64,000 bases of DNA from Atrichornis clamosus. Lineage: Eukaryota; Chordata; Aves; Passeriformes; Menuridae. Shown in pieces: positions 1 through 14,757 of the stretch. Numbering within the stretch: position 1 is the stretch's first letter; each line of letters begins with the position of its first letter. The position numbers were made by a program, and so were the translations under genes. The stretch spans positions 248,001 through 312,000 of the forward strand of contig WBMZ01012781.1 in the NCBI GenBank assembly GCA_013400975.1. The letters run 5' to 3'. The notes under the pieces were generated by a model. The model was not told the DNA's origin. It saw only the letters and a program-made list of their open reading frames with translations, and made no database searches.

Positions 1-3000
1 AGAACCTTGGATTAATAAAAAATATCAAAGTTAACACATCAAGTGTTCTTTCTTACTCTAGTTTAAAAAACTTCCACCCTTAAAATTTAGGTTCTTAAAA
101 ATGCACAAGTTCGTGTGTTGAATTATCCTAAAATATATCACAGATGTTTAAACTCCAAACCAGATGGGGACAGTGGCATTTTTAGAAATGTATATAGAAG
201 AAGGAAGAAATTGAGTGTAAATGTGAAATTAGCAGATATTAAATGTAGAAATCCGATAGGAGAAGGCAAAAGTATTGCTCAGAACTCAGTGAGTTGAAAA
301 CAGGGAAAAGAATTTCCTTTTTCCTTGGAAAATATGTTAACACTATAAGAATAATATTAAATAAGGGCAGTAATGTCAATTTAAGAAATACAGAACTTAA
401 TTTCATTATTGAAATAAAGCTGTAGTCTATGACAGCGAGTAGAAATAATAGCTAAAAAAAAGTTAAGTTATAACAGTAATCTAGATTCAAAACTGTTATC
501 ACTATTTGAAGAATTTCCTGTTTCTCATATTGATTTTGAAGAAAGATCAGGAAAGCCTCAGAGTGTCAGAAAAAGCTTAGTGGTGTGCTAGTTTTTATAA
601 ATTCTATATGGTACCCAGACACTGGTTTGTCTGGGGTTGATTAATTGCAGACTTTTGGCAAGTTTATCATCAAGCTGATATGGGAACTGACTTGGTGCAA
701 TAAAAATGCAAACCTAATAAGAGAAGTTAAAATCTAATAATTGGAATGAAGAACAACGCGTTCCATGAATATAAAGGCAGGTTAATCCATTGTTCCTTTT
801 TAGCTCAAATTGAGCACGTTAAACTTTGTCATAAGCAATTTACGTTCCGTAGTGTTTGTGTTGTACAGAGAAGTCCTGCAGGCTGCTAAAGCTGTAAAAT
901 TGGATTGTCTTTGAAAAAAGTGCATTTGACTAAATGTCAGACCCATGCTTCAAAACAACAGCTGAATAATGATACAAGTTTGTCAAAGAGTAGTACCCTG
1001 GCATCTATTTCTGTGCAGGATTCTTCTTTATGGTTTTGTGCTGACAGGAGTTTTGGGTGGGTTCCCCACAACCTCAATGGAGTGACACACTTGTGCAGAG
1101 TGTTGGATCCTTGGGGCAAGAAAGGTTTCTGTTACAAAATACACTGCTCTGTTAGTGTGTTAGTAGACTAAAACTCAAATCGCTTAGTTATGTAGGAGAA
1201 TGTGGCTAACCTGAACTTCTAATGTATATTTTTCAGAAAAAGATGTCAGCTGTAGATTCTAGGGAAATATTGTGGGAGGGGGAATGCACAAAAAACAAGG
1301 TAGAAAATTTTTCAGATATTCATATATTTTACTTCTTACCTCCCTCATGCTTCCCAGGTATGAAAGAACAATGCAACAGGAAGTTTTATTTCTCATCTGA
1401 TTTTTTTTTTTGTTTGTTTTTTAGATCCAACGCAAGATTAATGTGAGCTTGCCACATCTTGCCTAATGGAATTGGCCATATTTTCACTTCTGTAAAAGAA
1501 GAGATTTGGATTCTTCTTAGTTGGCACTGATCCTACCCAGTCACTGTAAGTCAGTCTTCCTTCTGTCATGGATGTGTTGCCCTCCCTATGGGAAAGCAAA
1601 GGTTAAATTGGTGTGGAGCCTGTTTCAGCCTAGAGGGAACATGATCAAAGAAGCTGTGTAAGAAGCTTCTTGGTATGAAAAATCACTCAGTGGATGGAGA
1701 ATGGGAGAGGACCATAGTATAGCTGGCAAAGAGACAGCACTTCAGTCCCCTCTTGGGATAATACGTTGTGCTTAATTGTATGTCTAGAAGAATTGAAGGA
1801 TGTAGCAAGGACATCGAATAGGTAAACCTGAAGTTGTGCTAATGTAACCTTTTGTTCTGCTGAGATAAGGGTAATTGTTCAAAAGTACCTCAAAGCTGTG
1901 AAACTTCTGGGGGAGCTGGGTCGAAAATACCACTCGTTGGGTTGTACTGTGTTTGGGTTCCCTTCAGTCTTAGGCTGTGAGGTTTCCGCTGATCACCCAC
2001 CGGGTCAGGAACAGAGACTCTCACCCATTGCACTGTTGGACTCTGGTTTGTGTCTCATTCTGAAATGCCCTCTCTAGACTGCAGCCAAACTTAGGACTTT
2101 GGCAATGTTGAGGTTATGTTATTGGTGACACTGAAAAACTTCTTGTCTTGCTGGGTTTTTTGCCTGAGTATTCACTAATTCTGAGATTTAGCATTAGGAG
2201 AAAATTCTGCCCTGAATCATCCTTCCAGTCATGACACTTGTGGCATTTTATCTTCTCTAATAGTATGTAAATATAGCCACAGTGCATTCTGAATACTTAA
2301 CAAATTTTTTTTTTGGTGTGAGGACATTGATAATGTATTTGAACTTCCTGGCTAGCTGCTTGTGCTGCATTTCAACTTTTTAATATTTGTATACGTGTTT
2401 GTGTATAAATACGTATATTCTTGTTCTTTTAAACCTGTAGGCATTAATGTTTTAGAGCACATAGGACAGCTAAAATGTTGTAGACCTTACATGCATGTAA
2501 TTTACATATTTGATTGCAGTTTTGGAAGGCTGGATATTCTGGACTCTGCAGTTCTTACAGTCCTGTATATAAACTAATGTTTTTTAAATCTGTCTTAATA
2601 GACTTACATGAATCTTATACCTGTAAACCACTGCTGATTGCACTAATTTTGTCTTTTCATATCTCTGTGTAGGCTTAATCACTGCTTTAAGCTTGGTGAA
2701 TTTTTAGGCTATACCTCTCAGTTTCTCTTATGAGCATGTGAAAGGTATCACTAAATCTGTGCTGCCCAGTAGGAACTTGCTTTCCCCTGGAGAGCGGGAG
2801 ATGAGTCATGAAAACTGAAGTATGTAGCAGGCACGAGGATTGAATCTTTGCTAGATGTGGCTGCTGTAAAGCACATTAACAGCCATGTATGCTTTCATCT
2901 TTAAATTAGAAGCTGAAAAGGTGTCAGAGGAGGAGAGCAAGGAGTGGAAGATATTTTTCCTTGGTTTATTTCTGTTGGTAGGTACTGCCATACTGCTCCA

Positions 3001-6000
3001 ATGGGAAGTGACCAGTTGCTAAAGGATCCTTTTACCTAAGAAGATAGCAGAGTTTATCAACACTGTTAAACAGTTTGCTGATAAAATTGGGAAGTTTTAT
3101 GTTTAAATAGCAAACCAATGTTTTGTGATTGCCTAATGACTTGCAGGAAATTTCTGTACGTGGCAGAAATGAACAGAGAGCTGCCCCACCCCAGTGTGCA
3201 ACCTGTGGCAATTTTATTTACAGAGGGGATTCCTGTGGAACAGATATGTTTGTGACTTTACATAGACTCATGCAGGAAACCTGTGAAAAACTCTGGGCAA
3301 GACCTTACTTTGCTTATGCTAATCTTTCTAGTGCAAAAGTGTTCCCTGTTGAAAGACAACTTTGATAGTTGCTGAAGGGAAGGGTGACAGATTTACAGGG
3401 ATACAAAACTGACAGAGTCGGAACAGTTACAAAAAGGGAATTTTTCATTACTCCTCTAATAGCTGTAGCAGAGGACTGAAATGAGAATTAGGATTTATCT
3501 TAACAATAATACTTTCATTTTCATACTGACGTAGTATCATCCTCTTGGTATATGTTCCTGGAATGTATTAATACTTTGTAACAACCTGCTTTTTTAGATA
3601 TGTTAAATTTCTTATTAACACATGGTGTAATTTCAGTAAATAGCTCAGTATCTTTGAAAAAGGAAAGAAACAGTAACTGGTGCTCAAAGTGAATTCACCT
3701 ATAAGTGTCTATCTTTAATTCAGTGTTACAAGCTTGAAAACTGAAGCCATAGCTGTTATAGAAGCAACTTCTATATGTTACTGATCTTTTAGAATTCTTT
3801 ACTGCTCTCCTCAACGTAGGAAAATATAGTGAAAGAAGGAGTCCTCATTCCTCATTCTTCATAATTTTTTTCTTTTTAAAGGAACTTAATGGAACCCCTG
3901 TGTATTCTGGTCTTCATTGGTATTTTCTCTTAGTTTTGCCGACTTAAAATCCCAAGCTGAGTTCTTTGGTACAAATATTACGTATGTTGACTATTTGATT
4001 TTATTTTTCTTGTGAAAGGTATTTAATTTTACTTTGTAACGCAAATATTGGTAGCTCAATGTTGTCTGCTGGCTCTTTACTAATAGTCTTTTATGAAGAA
4101 CTCTTTGTACAGAACTAAATTCTGTGTTAAAATATGTCATTTAGTACTTCCTTTGAAGGAAAAAGAGGCCAAATCTTAGCATGCTTATGTGTGTAAATGC
4201 AAAAATAACCAGCGTGCACAACCCTGGCTTTTCTTTGTGTATAAGCTCATGACTGGATTTAAGGCACTTCTCTCAGATGTGTTTCTTTTGGAATTAGCTA
4301 TGAATATTCGTCCTAACTTGTTTGATGAATAGTAGCATAGGTAAATCACCTGCAAAAAAAAAAGTGAAGAAGGGAAGAAAAAGGTTGTTTAACTTACTGT
4401 CTTACTAGTTGCTATTGAAACAAATTAATTTTGTGTTATTGTTTAAGACCAAAATAAACTATACATCTGATTATCGTGGGTGATATTTGTGGATGGGAGG
4501 GGTGAATTAGCAGGATACCTACCTTATGGAAGCATAATTTGTATTTTTTAGTTTTAGTCATAGATGCTTTGATCTAAAACAGAAAACACACCTGCTTAGA
4601 CAGAGGACCTGTTTGAAATAAGTGGACTGCTGATTTAATATAATTTTAGATGACAGTAATTTTTAGGATTCGTTTCAGTAGAAAATAAATGTTTGTGAAA
4701 TTATGAAAAGGTGTATCAAATATACAGGCACAGTTTCATTAACACAGCATTAGAAATCAATTATAGTTTAAATGCCTTTTTTAGGGCAAGTTGTTGCTTG
4801 TAAATGCCTAATGTGTCAGGCTCATGTTTGTCTTGAGGTGTGTGACAAGGTTGTGAACTTCTCAGCCCTGTGGTGTCAAAGTTACAGACCGTTCTCCATG
4901 GATTAGGAACACAGTATGTCACACACATGAAAGTTCAGGTCTTTTTAATAGATACTGCTTCCTACTTTGGCAGAGACTATGAACTTTTAAATGCTTGAAA
5001 TAGCTAATTAACATAGCCAAAAGTAACTTAGAAGATCATGAGTCTTGTGTCCTGTTATGGAAACTTTATATTCCTTATGCTTCTATGCAGAGAAAAGTAA
5101 CAACTCTGGTGTGTCTGGGTGTTCCAGAGACAATCAGCTGGGTCACCCTTCCCATTTTAGCAATGGGAACAAGTTGCCTTCTTAGACATTACAGTGAGGA
5201 TTTTACAAAGTGAGATTCTGTATTTTGCTTACGGGAAGTGATCCAGACAGTCAATATTCTTACCAGTGAAAATGTTTTCATCACGCCCTCCCTGAGCCGA
5301 AGCATACACTTTTCATGAACTCGGTCAGTCCTTTGATGTACATAATTTTTTTTGGTTGGAGAAGCCAAAAGAACTTGCCTCATCTTTTAAGAGATGCTCT
5401 AAGAGACTATCTCTGTCTTTATGTTTGAACATGTGCTTCTGCCAGCCTTATCTTTTCTAAAAAAGATGGGATAAACTTTTCCTGTCTTTGCTTATGTAAA
5501 CTCTGGTAATTTCTTTATTTGTCCATCAAGTGAAGAATAAAAATAATGTTTCAGATACATCAGAAAGCAGAAGATTTGTCACTTTTCAAAGGTAGCCTTA
5601 GAAATTAATTTATGAAGAACACAGCCGTATAGCTGTGTAGTTGTCCCTTGCTTCGAGGACCCTTGAGGGCTTTCCAACTGTGCAACAACAAAGGTTTTGT
5701 GTGCAATTGCAGGAGAGTGAAGAAAAGATTGCAGTTGTTGGTGACTCCTCTAGTGTGGTAATGAGGATGTGAGACAGAATCCCCAGTCCTGCCATGTGTA
5801 ATGGTGAATGAGGTATGGTTTGGGCCTGTAGTGACTCCTTTGCTTATTCGCTGACTCCTAGTTTATATGCCTTACACTCACATTTCCTTCTGAGAAAAGG
5901 CCATGTTCTTGTTTTAATTCATAAGGCAGGTTCTTGTGGCACCAGGTATTTGAAGAAGAAATGAAAATGACATTCCTTTAGATTGGAAGACGTTTCCTAC

Positions 6001-8150
6001 TAAGCAGAGAAGTATTATGATTATGGCGGCAGTTACTTCTCAAGGAGAAATAAACATTGCTTTAAAGACTGAGTCAAATGTTAACAGTATAATTTTTTTG
6101 AGCTACCTGTGTAAAGTTCACAATCAGTGGGCTTCTGTTGTAGTAATGTGTTTTAATCTTGTTTTACCCTCATGTGGTTGTCCAAGAATGTAATCTGTTG
6201 CAGATTTTTTGTTGCAATTCTTATCAAAGCATATATAAGGGATGAAAAATGGCCAAACCTGATGAAGGATAATTATCAATAATGATTAATAAACAGAGAT
6301 GTATTTATGAAAATGTAACATTTGCAATATTTGTTTGAGTTTTTTAAACTTAACCAACTTTATGCATCTCACACACACACAAAAATATCTGTTGTGGAGA
6401 CACATGCTTTTTAGTTACCAAACCATGGCAAGAACTTTTCAGAATAGAAATACATTCTCATGTCAACTTAAGTTATGTTTCAAGAACATTAAGATTCTGA
6501 CAGAAAAAAAGGAAAGGTGTTATCTGGTATGGAGTAAAACATGCTGTCTGGTAACTTGCAGGCACAGTGGTGAGCATCAGAGTAATGATGAAAATAAATT
6601 GATCATAAAATAAAATTGATGCTAAAATAAAATGATGAAAAATCTCTAAGAAGCCGTCAATGCAGCAGCACATTTTGGTGTAACTTTCAGTGAACTTCCA
6701 TTCTGTCCAGGTGACTTCTCTGCCTCCAGATCTCCTGGAAGGAGACCTAGGCTCTATTGCTGTATTTTTGGAGGATGTCAAGTTATTAAAGAAAAGGAAG
6801 AGTTTTTGATCTAAAACTAGATTTCATATGATGCCTCATCATAAAAAGTAGCAAAAATTATCCTTGGGTTTTTTTTCCCCTATAAGGTTTGCCCATGTGT
6901 ATGTTTGTCCCATGGAGTTTTTAGCTTCCAGTACTTAAATATCTGAACAATTTGACAACCTTCCACAGGTGTGTTTGAATGCACTGCAAGCAGTACCTGA
7001 TTTTAAGCAGCAGGAATTACGCTTTCAGAAAAATCAAAGAAACTTTATTATTCTACTTTAGAAGTCTAATAATGAACGATTAATCAAAATGTTGACACTA
7101 GAAAATTGTCTTTCTGTAGCACAGCATTTGTTTGGAACTTCTAACAAACTGTCAAATGCCACAAAAAGAAATAATTTTAATTTGTGGGGGCTCTTGTATT
7201 AGCTAAAAAGTAGAAACTGTCACCTACATTAATGGTCCGGAGGCAGCAATGCTCACTGTGGTGACAGTGAAAAAACTGAGTGTGTTTCTGGTTGAGTGAC
7301 ACCAATAGAATTTGGTGTTGGTGATGAGAAGGATAAGGAGGACTGGAGAATTGCCCTGTCCCTTTGTGTGTGATTTTTTTTAATGCTAACTTTTATTGGG
7401 CAACAACTCTGCTTCTAAAGGTTTAAACTGTTAATATTGTTTTTAACACTTTGTGATGAGTGATGTGCCACTCCCTGCCTGCTTTTGCTTTTGTCATCAC
7501 AGGACAAAATGATATTAACAAGTGGTTAGTAAAGTAAAATGTACCCTCAGAAAAGCTAGTTTATAGTTCTACCCTGAATGCTATTCAGCATCTGGCCAGC
7601 AGCTTTTGAGGGAAAACATTTGCTTCAGGAGAAATAGAAAAAGCATTCATTGTTTAGATCAAGCTTTGGGACTCCAAACGAAATTGGATTTTCCACTGTA
7701 TGGAGTGAGACACACTGCGAAGTTAGGAACAGAAAAGTTCAGTAGATTTTGATTTGCCATGAGGGTAGTATAAATTAAAAATTTTCTATGCCTGTAGTTG
7801 GCTATTTGTTGTATCTGGGCAGATTATAGTTTGTACAACCTTTAGCATTTTTACATATTGCTTATGTTTTAATCTTGAATTGTCTGGGGTTTTTGTTTGT
7901 TGGGTTGGCTTTTTTTTCTTTTTGTTTTGTGGGTTTTTTTCAGTACCATATAGTTATTGAGGAAATCTAAACGATGCCACTAATTAAGAGGTGGTGATAG
8001 CTAAGTAACAGCTGTTAAGGGCATGATTCAGCATCTCCTGCTGCAACTAGCTTCCCCTGCAAGTTCTGAGATTTCAACCTACCCTGTATTTGCAAAGTCC
8101 TTGGTGAAGAAATGCAGGTATCCAGGCTGCAGGGACTGCCATGGTGGATG
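1..8150. other. Non-coding region, probable OSBPL3 intron 1 or upstream DNA
   Basis: AT-rich unique sequence with only short chance ORFs. I see no exon, CpG island, RNA gene or clear transposon. It contains T runs (1401-1411, 2305-2314) and a T/G-rich block near 7865-7942. Assignment to the first intron rests on the 5' UTR acceptor at 22533 and the large first intron of this gene in other vertebrates. Confidence 0.6.
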
Positions 8151-8655
8151 CTGTGGTGGGTTGACCCTCGTTGGACACCAGGTGCCTGCCAAAGCCCCTC
8201 TATCGCTCCCCTCAGTGGGATGGGGCAGAGAAAATATAATGAAAGGCTCATGGGTCAAGACAAGGACACGGAGAGATCACTCAGCAGTTGCTGTCATGGA
8301 CAAACCAGACTTGACTTGGGCAAGTTATTTTATTACTGGTCAAATATAGGGTAATGAGACACAAACACAAATCTTAAAACACCTTCCCTCCACCCCTCTC
8401 CTCTTCCTGAGCTCAGCCTCCAAATCTACTTCCTTCCTCCCAGCGGCACAGGGGTTGGGGAATGAGGGCTGTGGTCACATCATTACACACTGTCTCTGCT
8501 GCTCTTTTCTGCTCAGGGAAGGACTCCTCACTCTCTTGCCCTCCTCCAGTGTGGGGTCCCTCCCACGGGAGACACTCCTACATGAATTCCTCTGACGTGA
8601 GCCCTTCTCATGGGCCGCAGCGTGGCTCCCGTGTGGGTCCCTTGTGGGATCATGA
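8151..8655 (+). mobile_element. Avian endogenous retroviral LTR fragment (solo, 3' end degraded)
   Basis: Begins CTGTGGTGGGTTGACC and continues with segments typical of a widespread bird LTR family: GAGAAAATATAATGAAAGGC, GGAGAGATCACTCA, CTTAAAACACCTTCCCTCC, and the GC-rich GGGTCCCTCCCACGGGAGAC. It is clearly richer in GC than its surroundings. No gag, pol or env sequence follows, so it is a solo or truncated LTR. No target-site duplication was found, and the family name is not assigned. Confidence 0.65.
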
Positions 8656-8794
8656 AATTTGAGAAATAATTCTGAAGTGGGATTTTGACTTGAAGCTGGA
8701 GGCCCTTTTAATATTATCTTGTAAGGAATAAGGAACCACTTATACAATCTTTTGACTGGATGTTTGACTCTGCGTGGGATGCTCCAGCTGTGCT

Positions 8795-8862
8795 GTAGGG
8801 GCTGAAGAGTTGGACTCGATGATCCTTGTGGGTCCCTTCCAACTCAGAATATTCTGTGACTC
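8795..8862 (+). mobile_element. CR1 LINE 3' end fragment
   Basis: Contains GAAGAGTTGGACTCGATGAT, GGGTCCCTTCCAACTCAGAA and TATTCTGTGA, the standard avian CR1 3' terminus in sense orientation. Only the last ~70 bp are recognisable. It lies about 140 bp after the LTR fragment. Confidence 0.85.
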
Positions 8863-11800
8863 AGTTGTCACCTGTGGGAAGATAAATTCATGTTTTTTCA
8901 GTTACATAACCATGCATCACATTTCATTTAACTTATAGCCCAGAAATCTCACGGTAACATGCTCAGTATGATGTATGCATTTAAAACACAAAAGCATTGT
9001 CATAGAAAAAATAAATGTGCATATTAAAACTTGATTTTAAAAGCTTCATTAATACTTGAACAAGGTGCTGGCATCACTGCAGATGCATATATAGAAAGCA
9101 TGTGTATCAATATGCATATCATTTGCATAGGTATTGGAAATAAAACCGCTTTATTTTCAGCAAGAATTCCAACTTTACCATGGAAAGCGCTGCAGAAGTT
9201 CTTAGCCTGATGACTGGAATAGGGCTGGTGAAGGTGTATTTGGTAGAGAGGAAGGCTGCAGTCCACCTGAGGCAGGTGGCAGACTGATGGATCCAAGCAC
9301 AGGGGCCAGCTGAGAAAGCCTACACACTGCAGGTGCTGAGTGAAATGTCCAGACCTTTGAGACTCTGCAGTGAGTCAGAGCTCAGAGGCTCCTGCCTTGG
9401 CTTCCACATGCACTGTCATGAGTCTGGTGTAATCTAATAGGCAGTGACCTTTAATTGCTTTTTGGCCTCACAGCATCAAGCTGCTCCTGCCACAAATGAC
9501 TATTAGTAAAATTCCTCTCATTAGACTGCAGTGAACAAGGGCTAACATGATAGAAAGTGCAGGGTAAGGAAGATGTACTTTGCTTTATAAAGAACATTTT
9601 ATTGCTATCACAAAAGTATTCATATGACTGCATGTGTTTGTATTTCAGAGTACTCTGAAATGACTGTGAAAACTAGCATTGCTGCTATTTAAGTTAGCAG
9701 TGGCAAAGAAGTTTAGTATGTTACAGGGAAGATCAGATGAAGACCAGAAGTTCTGGTTCAGTGTGTTACAGGAGAGATCAAATGGAAGACTGTGGTTTTG
9801 GATAAATCATGGAAACTCAGTTTGAACTGTTTGCTTTTACCTGATTTGTTTAATTTGCTACCTGTGAAATACCCTGTTTCTGTCCATGTGGACATGAAGG
9901 CTCATTGAGTGCTTGTTGTTGAAATAATGTCTCTCTGCTTGCTCAGCTGAAGAAAAGTCAGGCCTGCAGCATCCCTGAAAGTGGTTGTGAATCTAAAAAA
10001 ACAGTGGTTGTTTATGTACAAAATGTTAATTGTCACTCTGCTCAGTTCAGACATAACTAATGTGTGACTTAATTTAGATGCATTAGCTGAGAATCATTAC
10101 ATTCACATGGGAAGTAATGCATTTGTCACATGTATTTACTTTCTCATGCTTAATGCGTAACATCCAACTTGACAATTCCTGCACTTGTTGGTGAGTTTAA
10201 GCTTCTTAGATTTGCTGTGTAAGGTGGCTAAGCTGCTAGTTTTAACTTCCAAATGCCTCATGCTTTTTCCATGTCCTTGCCTATCTCTAGAAAAGTCTTC
10301 CAGGCTTGGGGAATGGGGCAGGGAGGAAGAGGGACAGAAACTGAGCTGTGAATGTTCAAACTGGCAAAAGGAGATGTGAACTCTGAGCAATTTGTCAAGT
10401 CCCCAGGCAAAATTAATACAAAGTCAGATTCCTCTGCATGTTTATTGGAAGCTTTATTTTAAAGCACTGTATGCTGGATTTGTATGGACAACCTGCAATA
10501 ACAAATGACAGATTTCTCAAAATTAGTTGCTGAATGCCATAGGGAGAAAAGGAAATTTACATTCCAATTTTGGGTATAATACTGAAATTCTGAATAGATT
10601 GGGAATTAGCAGTAGGTCAAAATTTGTATATGTGGGAATGCTATCATTTCTGTGAAAGCAAAATGTGAGTTGTGAAAGATTTTACTGCAGTTTTGGGTCA
10701 GTCTAAATGAACATCATTTTAGGGTGGCTGTTTTGGGAAGCACAAAGATGCAATCAGCTTTCACTGGATGCTGTTCAGAGCCTGGCATGTGACTACCATT
10801 TGTCCCATTTTCAAAATCTTTGTTCAAAAACCTTATATGTTAAAAGGAGAAAAACATAAGGAGAGAAATCAGAATCTTTTTCTCCAAGTAATTCAATAAC
10901 CTTCTTGTACTTGACACAAATATAAATTATTTGCATTTTTATGTGTGCACTTAATAAATAAACTGGCATGGGCTCTAATAACATTTTAATTCAATAGGCC
11001 AAAATGACAAGGTGGAATACAGCACTAGGTGCTCAAGAAATGTTTTGTGTTCTACTGTATTTTCTTGAGTTGCACCTTTTAAAAGTGTGATGCCCATTCA
11101 GCATGATAAGCAATCTCTTCCTGAAATCACCTCTCCTGTGATGCAAATGGTGCTGGCGTGTGGCAGGAGATCCTGCTTGTTTTGTCGCTGTGTTTTTTAG
11201 TTTAGCGCGGACTTGAAGCAATGATCACTCTCCCTGTTCCTCTGCCTAACTGGTATTGTAAAATCACTCTAGAGAACAATTTTTTGACATCTCACTCTGG
11301 GAACCATATGGCAGTAGTTTCAACAACACCTATTTTATGAATCTCGCTGTTAGTGTGAGTGTCCTGGAGGATGGTTATGATGAGGGATGTCATGGGGCTG
11401 GGGAGCAGTCAGGTGAGTCAGCATGTTTGAGAGGAGTGAAATAGGAGCTGAGGCACTGCCAGCTCCCACGGCCACCCTGTCTGCTGCTGGGACAGACACT
11501 GGACTGATTTTCTTATTTTTTCAGTACGGAAGAGAAGACTGTAAAACTGCAAGTGCTGATAATGTAACTTCTCCAAATGTCATCCTTCCAACTGCCATTG
11601 GTCATTCCAAGAAGTACTTTTAATGTGATGTTTCATGTAAATCCTTGTTATTCTGGTGTAACAACGCTAAAGATTTTGGGGGGTTTTGACATATTTTATG
11701 ATGTGATCACAAAACCAGTATAACATAATGTTAGGAGAAATAATTGGGTGCATTTTGTATGGAAATCTTAAATTTTTTTTACTTAAATCACCATTTGCAG

Positions 11801-14532
11801 CAATTTTTTTTTCACATTTCTCCTCCAGCTCCTTATTTTCTACATGCATTTATTTTTTCTACCTTTTCACAATTAAATGCATAGAACAAAATAATGAAAT
11901 TCAGTTCAATGATTCTGTTTTAACTGCCTCTATTGCACAGGTATTTTTTTTTTCTAGAAGACAGTGTGAATTATGACAATGCTTTAGTGTCTGCAAATGT
12001 CAAGTTTTCTGGTCAAGATGGGATGAAAACTTTGTGCATAGAGTTGCAATATTGAACAGCCTTTGAGAAGACAATTTTATGTCAAAAGTGCAATTTTATG
12101 TCTTACACTTTGTAAAGGTGTTTGCCTCCTTTATGCATTCCATATTTTGTAATGTTAAAAAGATGTTCTTGAGTAAGTCTCTCAAAGCTTTTATGCTAAA
12201 AGTATCACTTGGTGGCAAAATTGTAAAAAACACATTCAATGAAAGATGAATATTAGTAAAAGTTAGGGAAAAAAATATGTAGGTCACCATGGGTGAAGTA
12301 GGCGTGAGTGCCATCTGTTAAGAAAATAGCTTTCAGTATTATGTTTCCTGTAACTTCATAAGTTGTTATTTTAGACATTTTTATTTAAAAGGCCCAAACC
12401 TTTTAGTGTCTTCCTCTAAGAAATTGCATTTATTTATTTTCCTTTTCAGAGATTCATCAAGAGCGCTATATGAAATAAGACTTGTTAAGTATGCCAGAAT
12501 TCACTTTATGCACTACCCATAATTAACCACAGGTTTGAGTTATTTTTGTCTCGTAAGTCCTGGTGGTCTAGTAAAGCCAGTGCCATATGCCAGCATTTTA
12601 AAAACAAACGCAAATCTGACGAGGGACTGGAAGGAGAGTAAAGAACATAGAAGGCAAGGACCAAGAATGGTGCAACTCTTCTAATATTAAGTTGTTTAAG
12701 GAGAATCTACATCACTTGTAAACACTTCTGTTTATTGCTGGGTTTATAGCCTATAATTAAAATCCAGCTCGTTAGTTGCTGTTCAGGTATAACCTACCTC
12801 AAAAATGCTATGCAGCAACCAAGACTGTACACATGATAAAACTCTTCACATTGTTATCTGCTGTCTCTATGGCCTGTTTGCAGTGACTGGAGCTGAAATA
12901 AAATATTATATACTCATTAGAAAAAAAAAAAATGATAGTTTGGTTGTACTACCCTTTCACTGAGCTCAAATCAAGTTCGTTGTAAATTATTCATTCTCTC
13001 GTATTGCTGAGGCATCCTAATTAAAACCTTCCATCTTTTAAACCTCTAAAAATACTTGACAATGAGAGTGTAGCTGAAGCTTTTTTTTAATTGCTGGGCA
13101 TTTCATTTGTTATTAATTAAATTCAAATAGATAGCTGCTAGCTTGCACTAACCTGCATCTAAATGTAAAATTAGGGATGGAGTATCTTGTTCAGAACTGT
13201 CTGGATCAGTTGAAAATAACACTGCTTCCACTTTTTTGACCACTAGTTGGTGAGGACCACCTCCACCTTTTGGCCAAAGCAAAGTATGTGAACTACTCCC
13301 TGTGACAAATGGTACTCTGCTGAAGTGGATCAGGGAGGGCTTCTGTGATTTTTATATTTTAAAAATTTATTTATATTTTGGCAGGGGAACTGCTGATCTC
13401 CAGGAAAGGACAGTAACAAATTGCTTGGCAGCAAGAATTTCTTTAATTTCTTTGGCAGTTTTGAAAATGAATATGAATTTGAGCTCTCACCTGTCAGTGG
13501 AGGCACTGAGCTGCTACTGAGACCCATAAAAGTTCTCAGCAGCTTTGTATTAACTCTGAGCTCTACTGCTGGAGGCAGGCCATATTTTTACATTGGCATG
13601 TCATACTGTAGTAGACTTGTATAAACAAACTTAGTGCATTAAAACTCTACGGGTCTTCCTTGTTCTGGTCTAGCTTTAACAGAGTTAAATTATTCACAGC
13701 TTTCTCTTTTTGGCCAATCTCCGAACTTGCTTTTAGGTTTTGTACCCTTGTAGCTAGGCAGAGGCAGGACAAGACCTGACATGAAATCACTCACTCTCAG
13801 ATGGACGTTCTGTTCTTCTCAAACACAGCTGCTACTTCTGCAGATTTATGTTTAGTTTCTTCCCCTTTCAAGGGCAAAGTTCCCTTACCAGCTCTGTCCA
13901 AGTTGAGCCTCTGTGGTAACCCTAGCTGGATTTGTCTTCTCCAGCATTTCAGAACTTGAGGACACGATAATGGGATTGTATCATTTGAGGTGGAGAGAGG
14001 ATCCCTTTCGTGGTCTCTTTCCTGCCCTATTAACTAGTTGGAGGCCCTCACCTCTAGCCAACATCTTTTTTTGTCTAGCCCGCCATTGTGATGGATACTT
14101 TCCCATTTCATATTAATTAGGCAAAACATTGCATGTAGTCATTCAGATTTATAATCTGGATTCCCACATCTCACATCTCTCTGCTTCTAGGTCTCTTTTA
14201 GTTCATCTTTATCCTATGCCATGAGGATAATGTTGCAGGAAACTCGATCTGTGGAACCTCTTTCCTGGTTCCCATTGTCAAGGTGTTAATTGCAATCATA
14301 AATATGAATGGATTTAAGACAGGCTGTGATGCAGAATCTTCCAAGAGCGTGGTTCACTGCATCTGTGACTCATGGTTCCTGTCACCTGCATACATGTACG
14401 TGGGTGATGTGTGTTTCCAAGCAAAAGGACAGTTGCAGGCATCATCCTGTCTGTCCTTGAGGAACTCCTGCTAAAGCCTTAACATTTTTAATTTCTATTT
14501 AAAACAAACACATTTCTGTGAGAGGTTTGTAT
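8863..14532. other. Non-coding region, probable OSBPL3 intron 1 or upstream DNA
   Basis: No coding exon recognised. Holds an imperfect 44-45 bp direct repeat at 9717-9803 and an A12 run at 12921-12932. Short ORFs on both strands have no family resemblance. Confidence 0.6.
9717..9803 (+). repeat. Imperfect tandem repeat, unit about 44 bp
   Basis: Two adjacent segments share TGTTACAGG, AGATCA, ATG and AAGAC in the same order and spacing, with several substitutions and one-base indels. An old local duplication. Confidence 0.5.
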
Positions 14533-14757
14533 TAGATATTAGGATGAAATTCTTTACTGGCATGGTGAGGCACAGGCACAGGTTGCTCAGAGAAAATGTG
14601 GGTGTTCCAAACCTGGAAGTGTTTAATGCAGGGGTTGGATGGAGCTCTGAACAACCTGGTCTAGTAGAAGGTGTCCCTGCCCATGGTAGATGAGCTGGAA
14701 GTAGATGATATTTAAGGTCCCTTCCAGCCTAAGCCATTTGATGATTCTATGGTTATG
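14533..14757 (+). mobile_element. CR1 LINE fragment (3' ~220 bp)
   Basis: Shows the CR1 3' segment: TTAGGATGAAATTCTTTACT, GGTTGCTCAGAGAA, GAACAACCTGGTCTAGTAGA, GGTGTCCCTGCCCATGG and AAGGTCCCTTCCAGCCTAAG, ending in ATGATTCTATGG. Sense orientation, 5' truncated, moderately diverged. Confidence 0.92.

Noticed and set aside
8023..8354. Overlapping ORFs in the LTR region
   Set aside because: They read through an LTR in several frames; LTRs do not code for protein and no retroviral protein motif is present.
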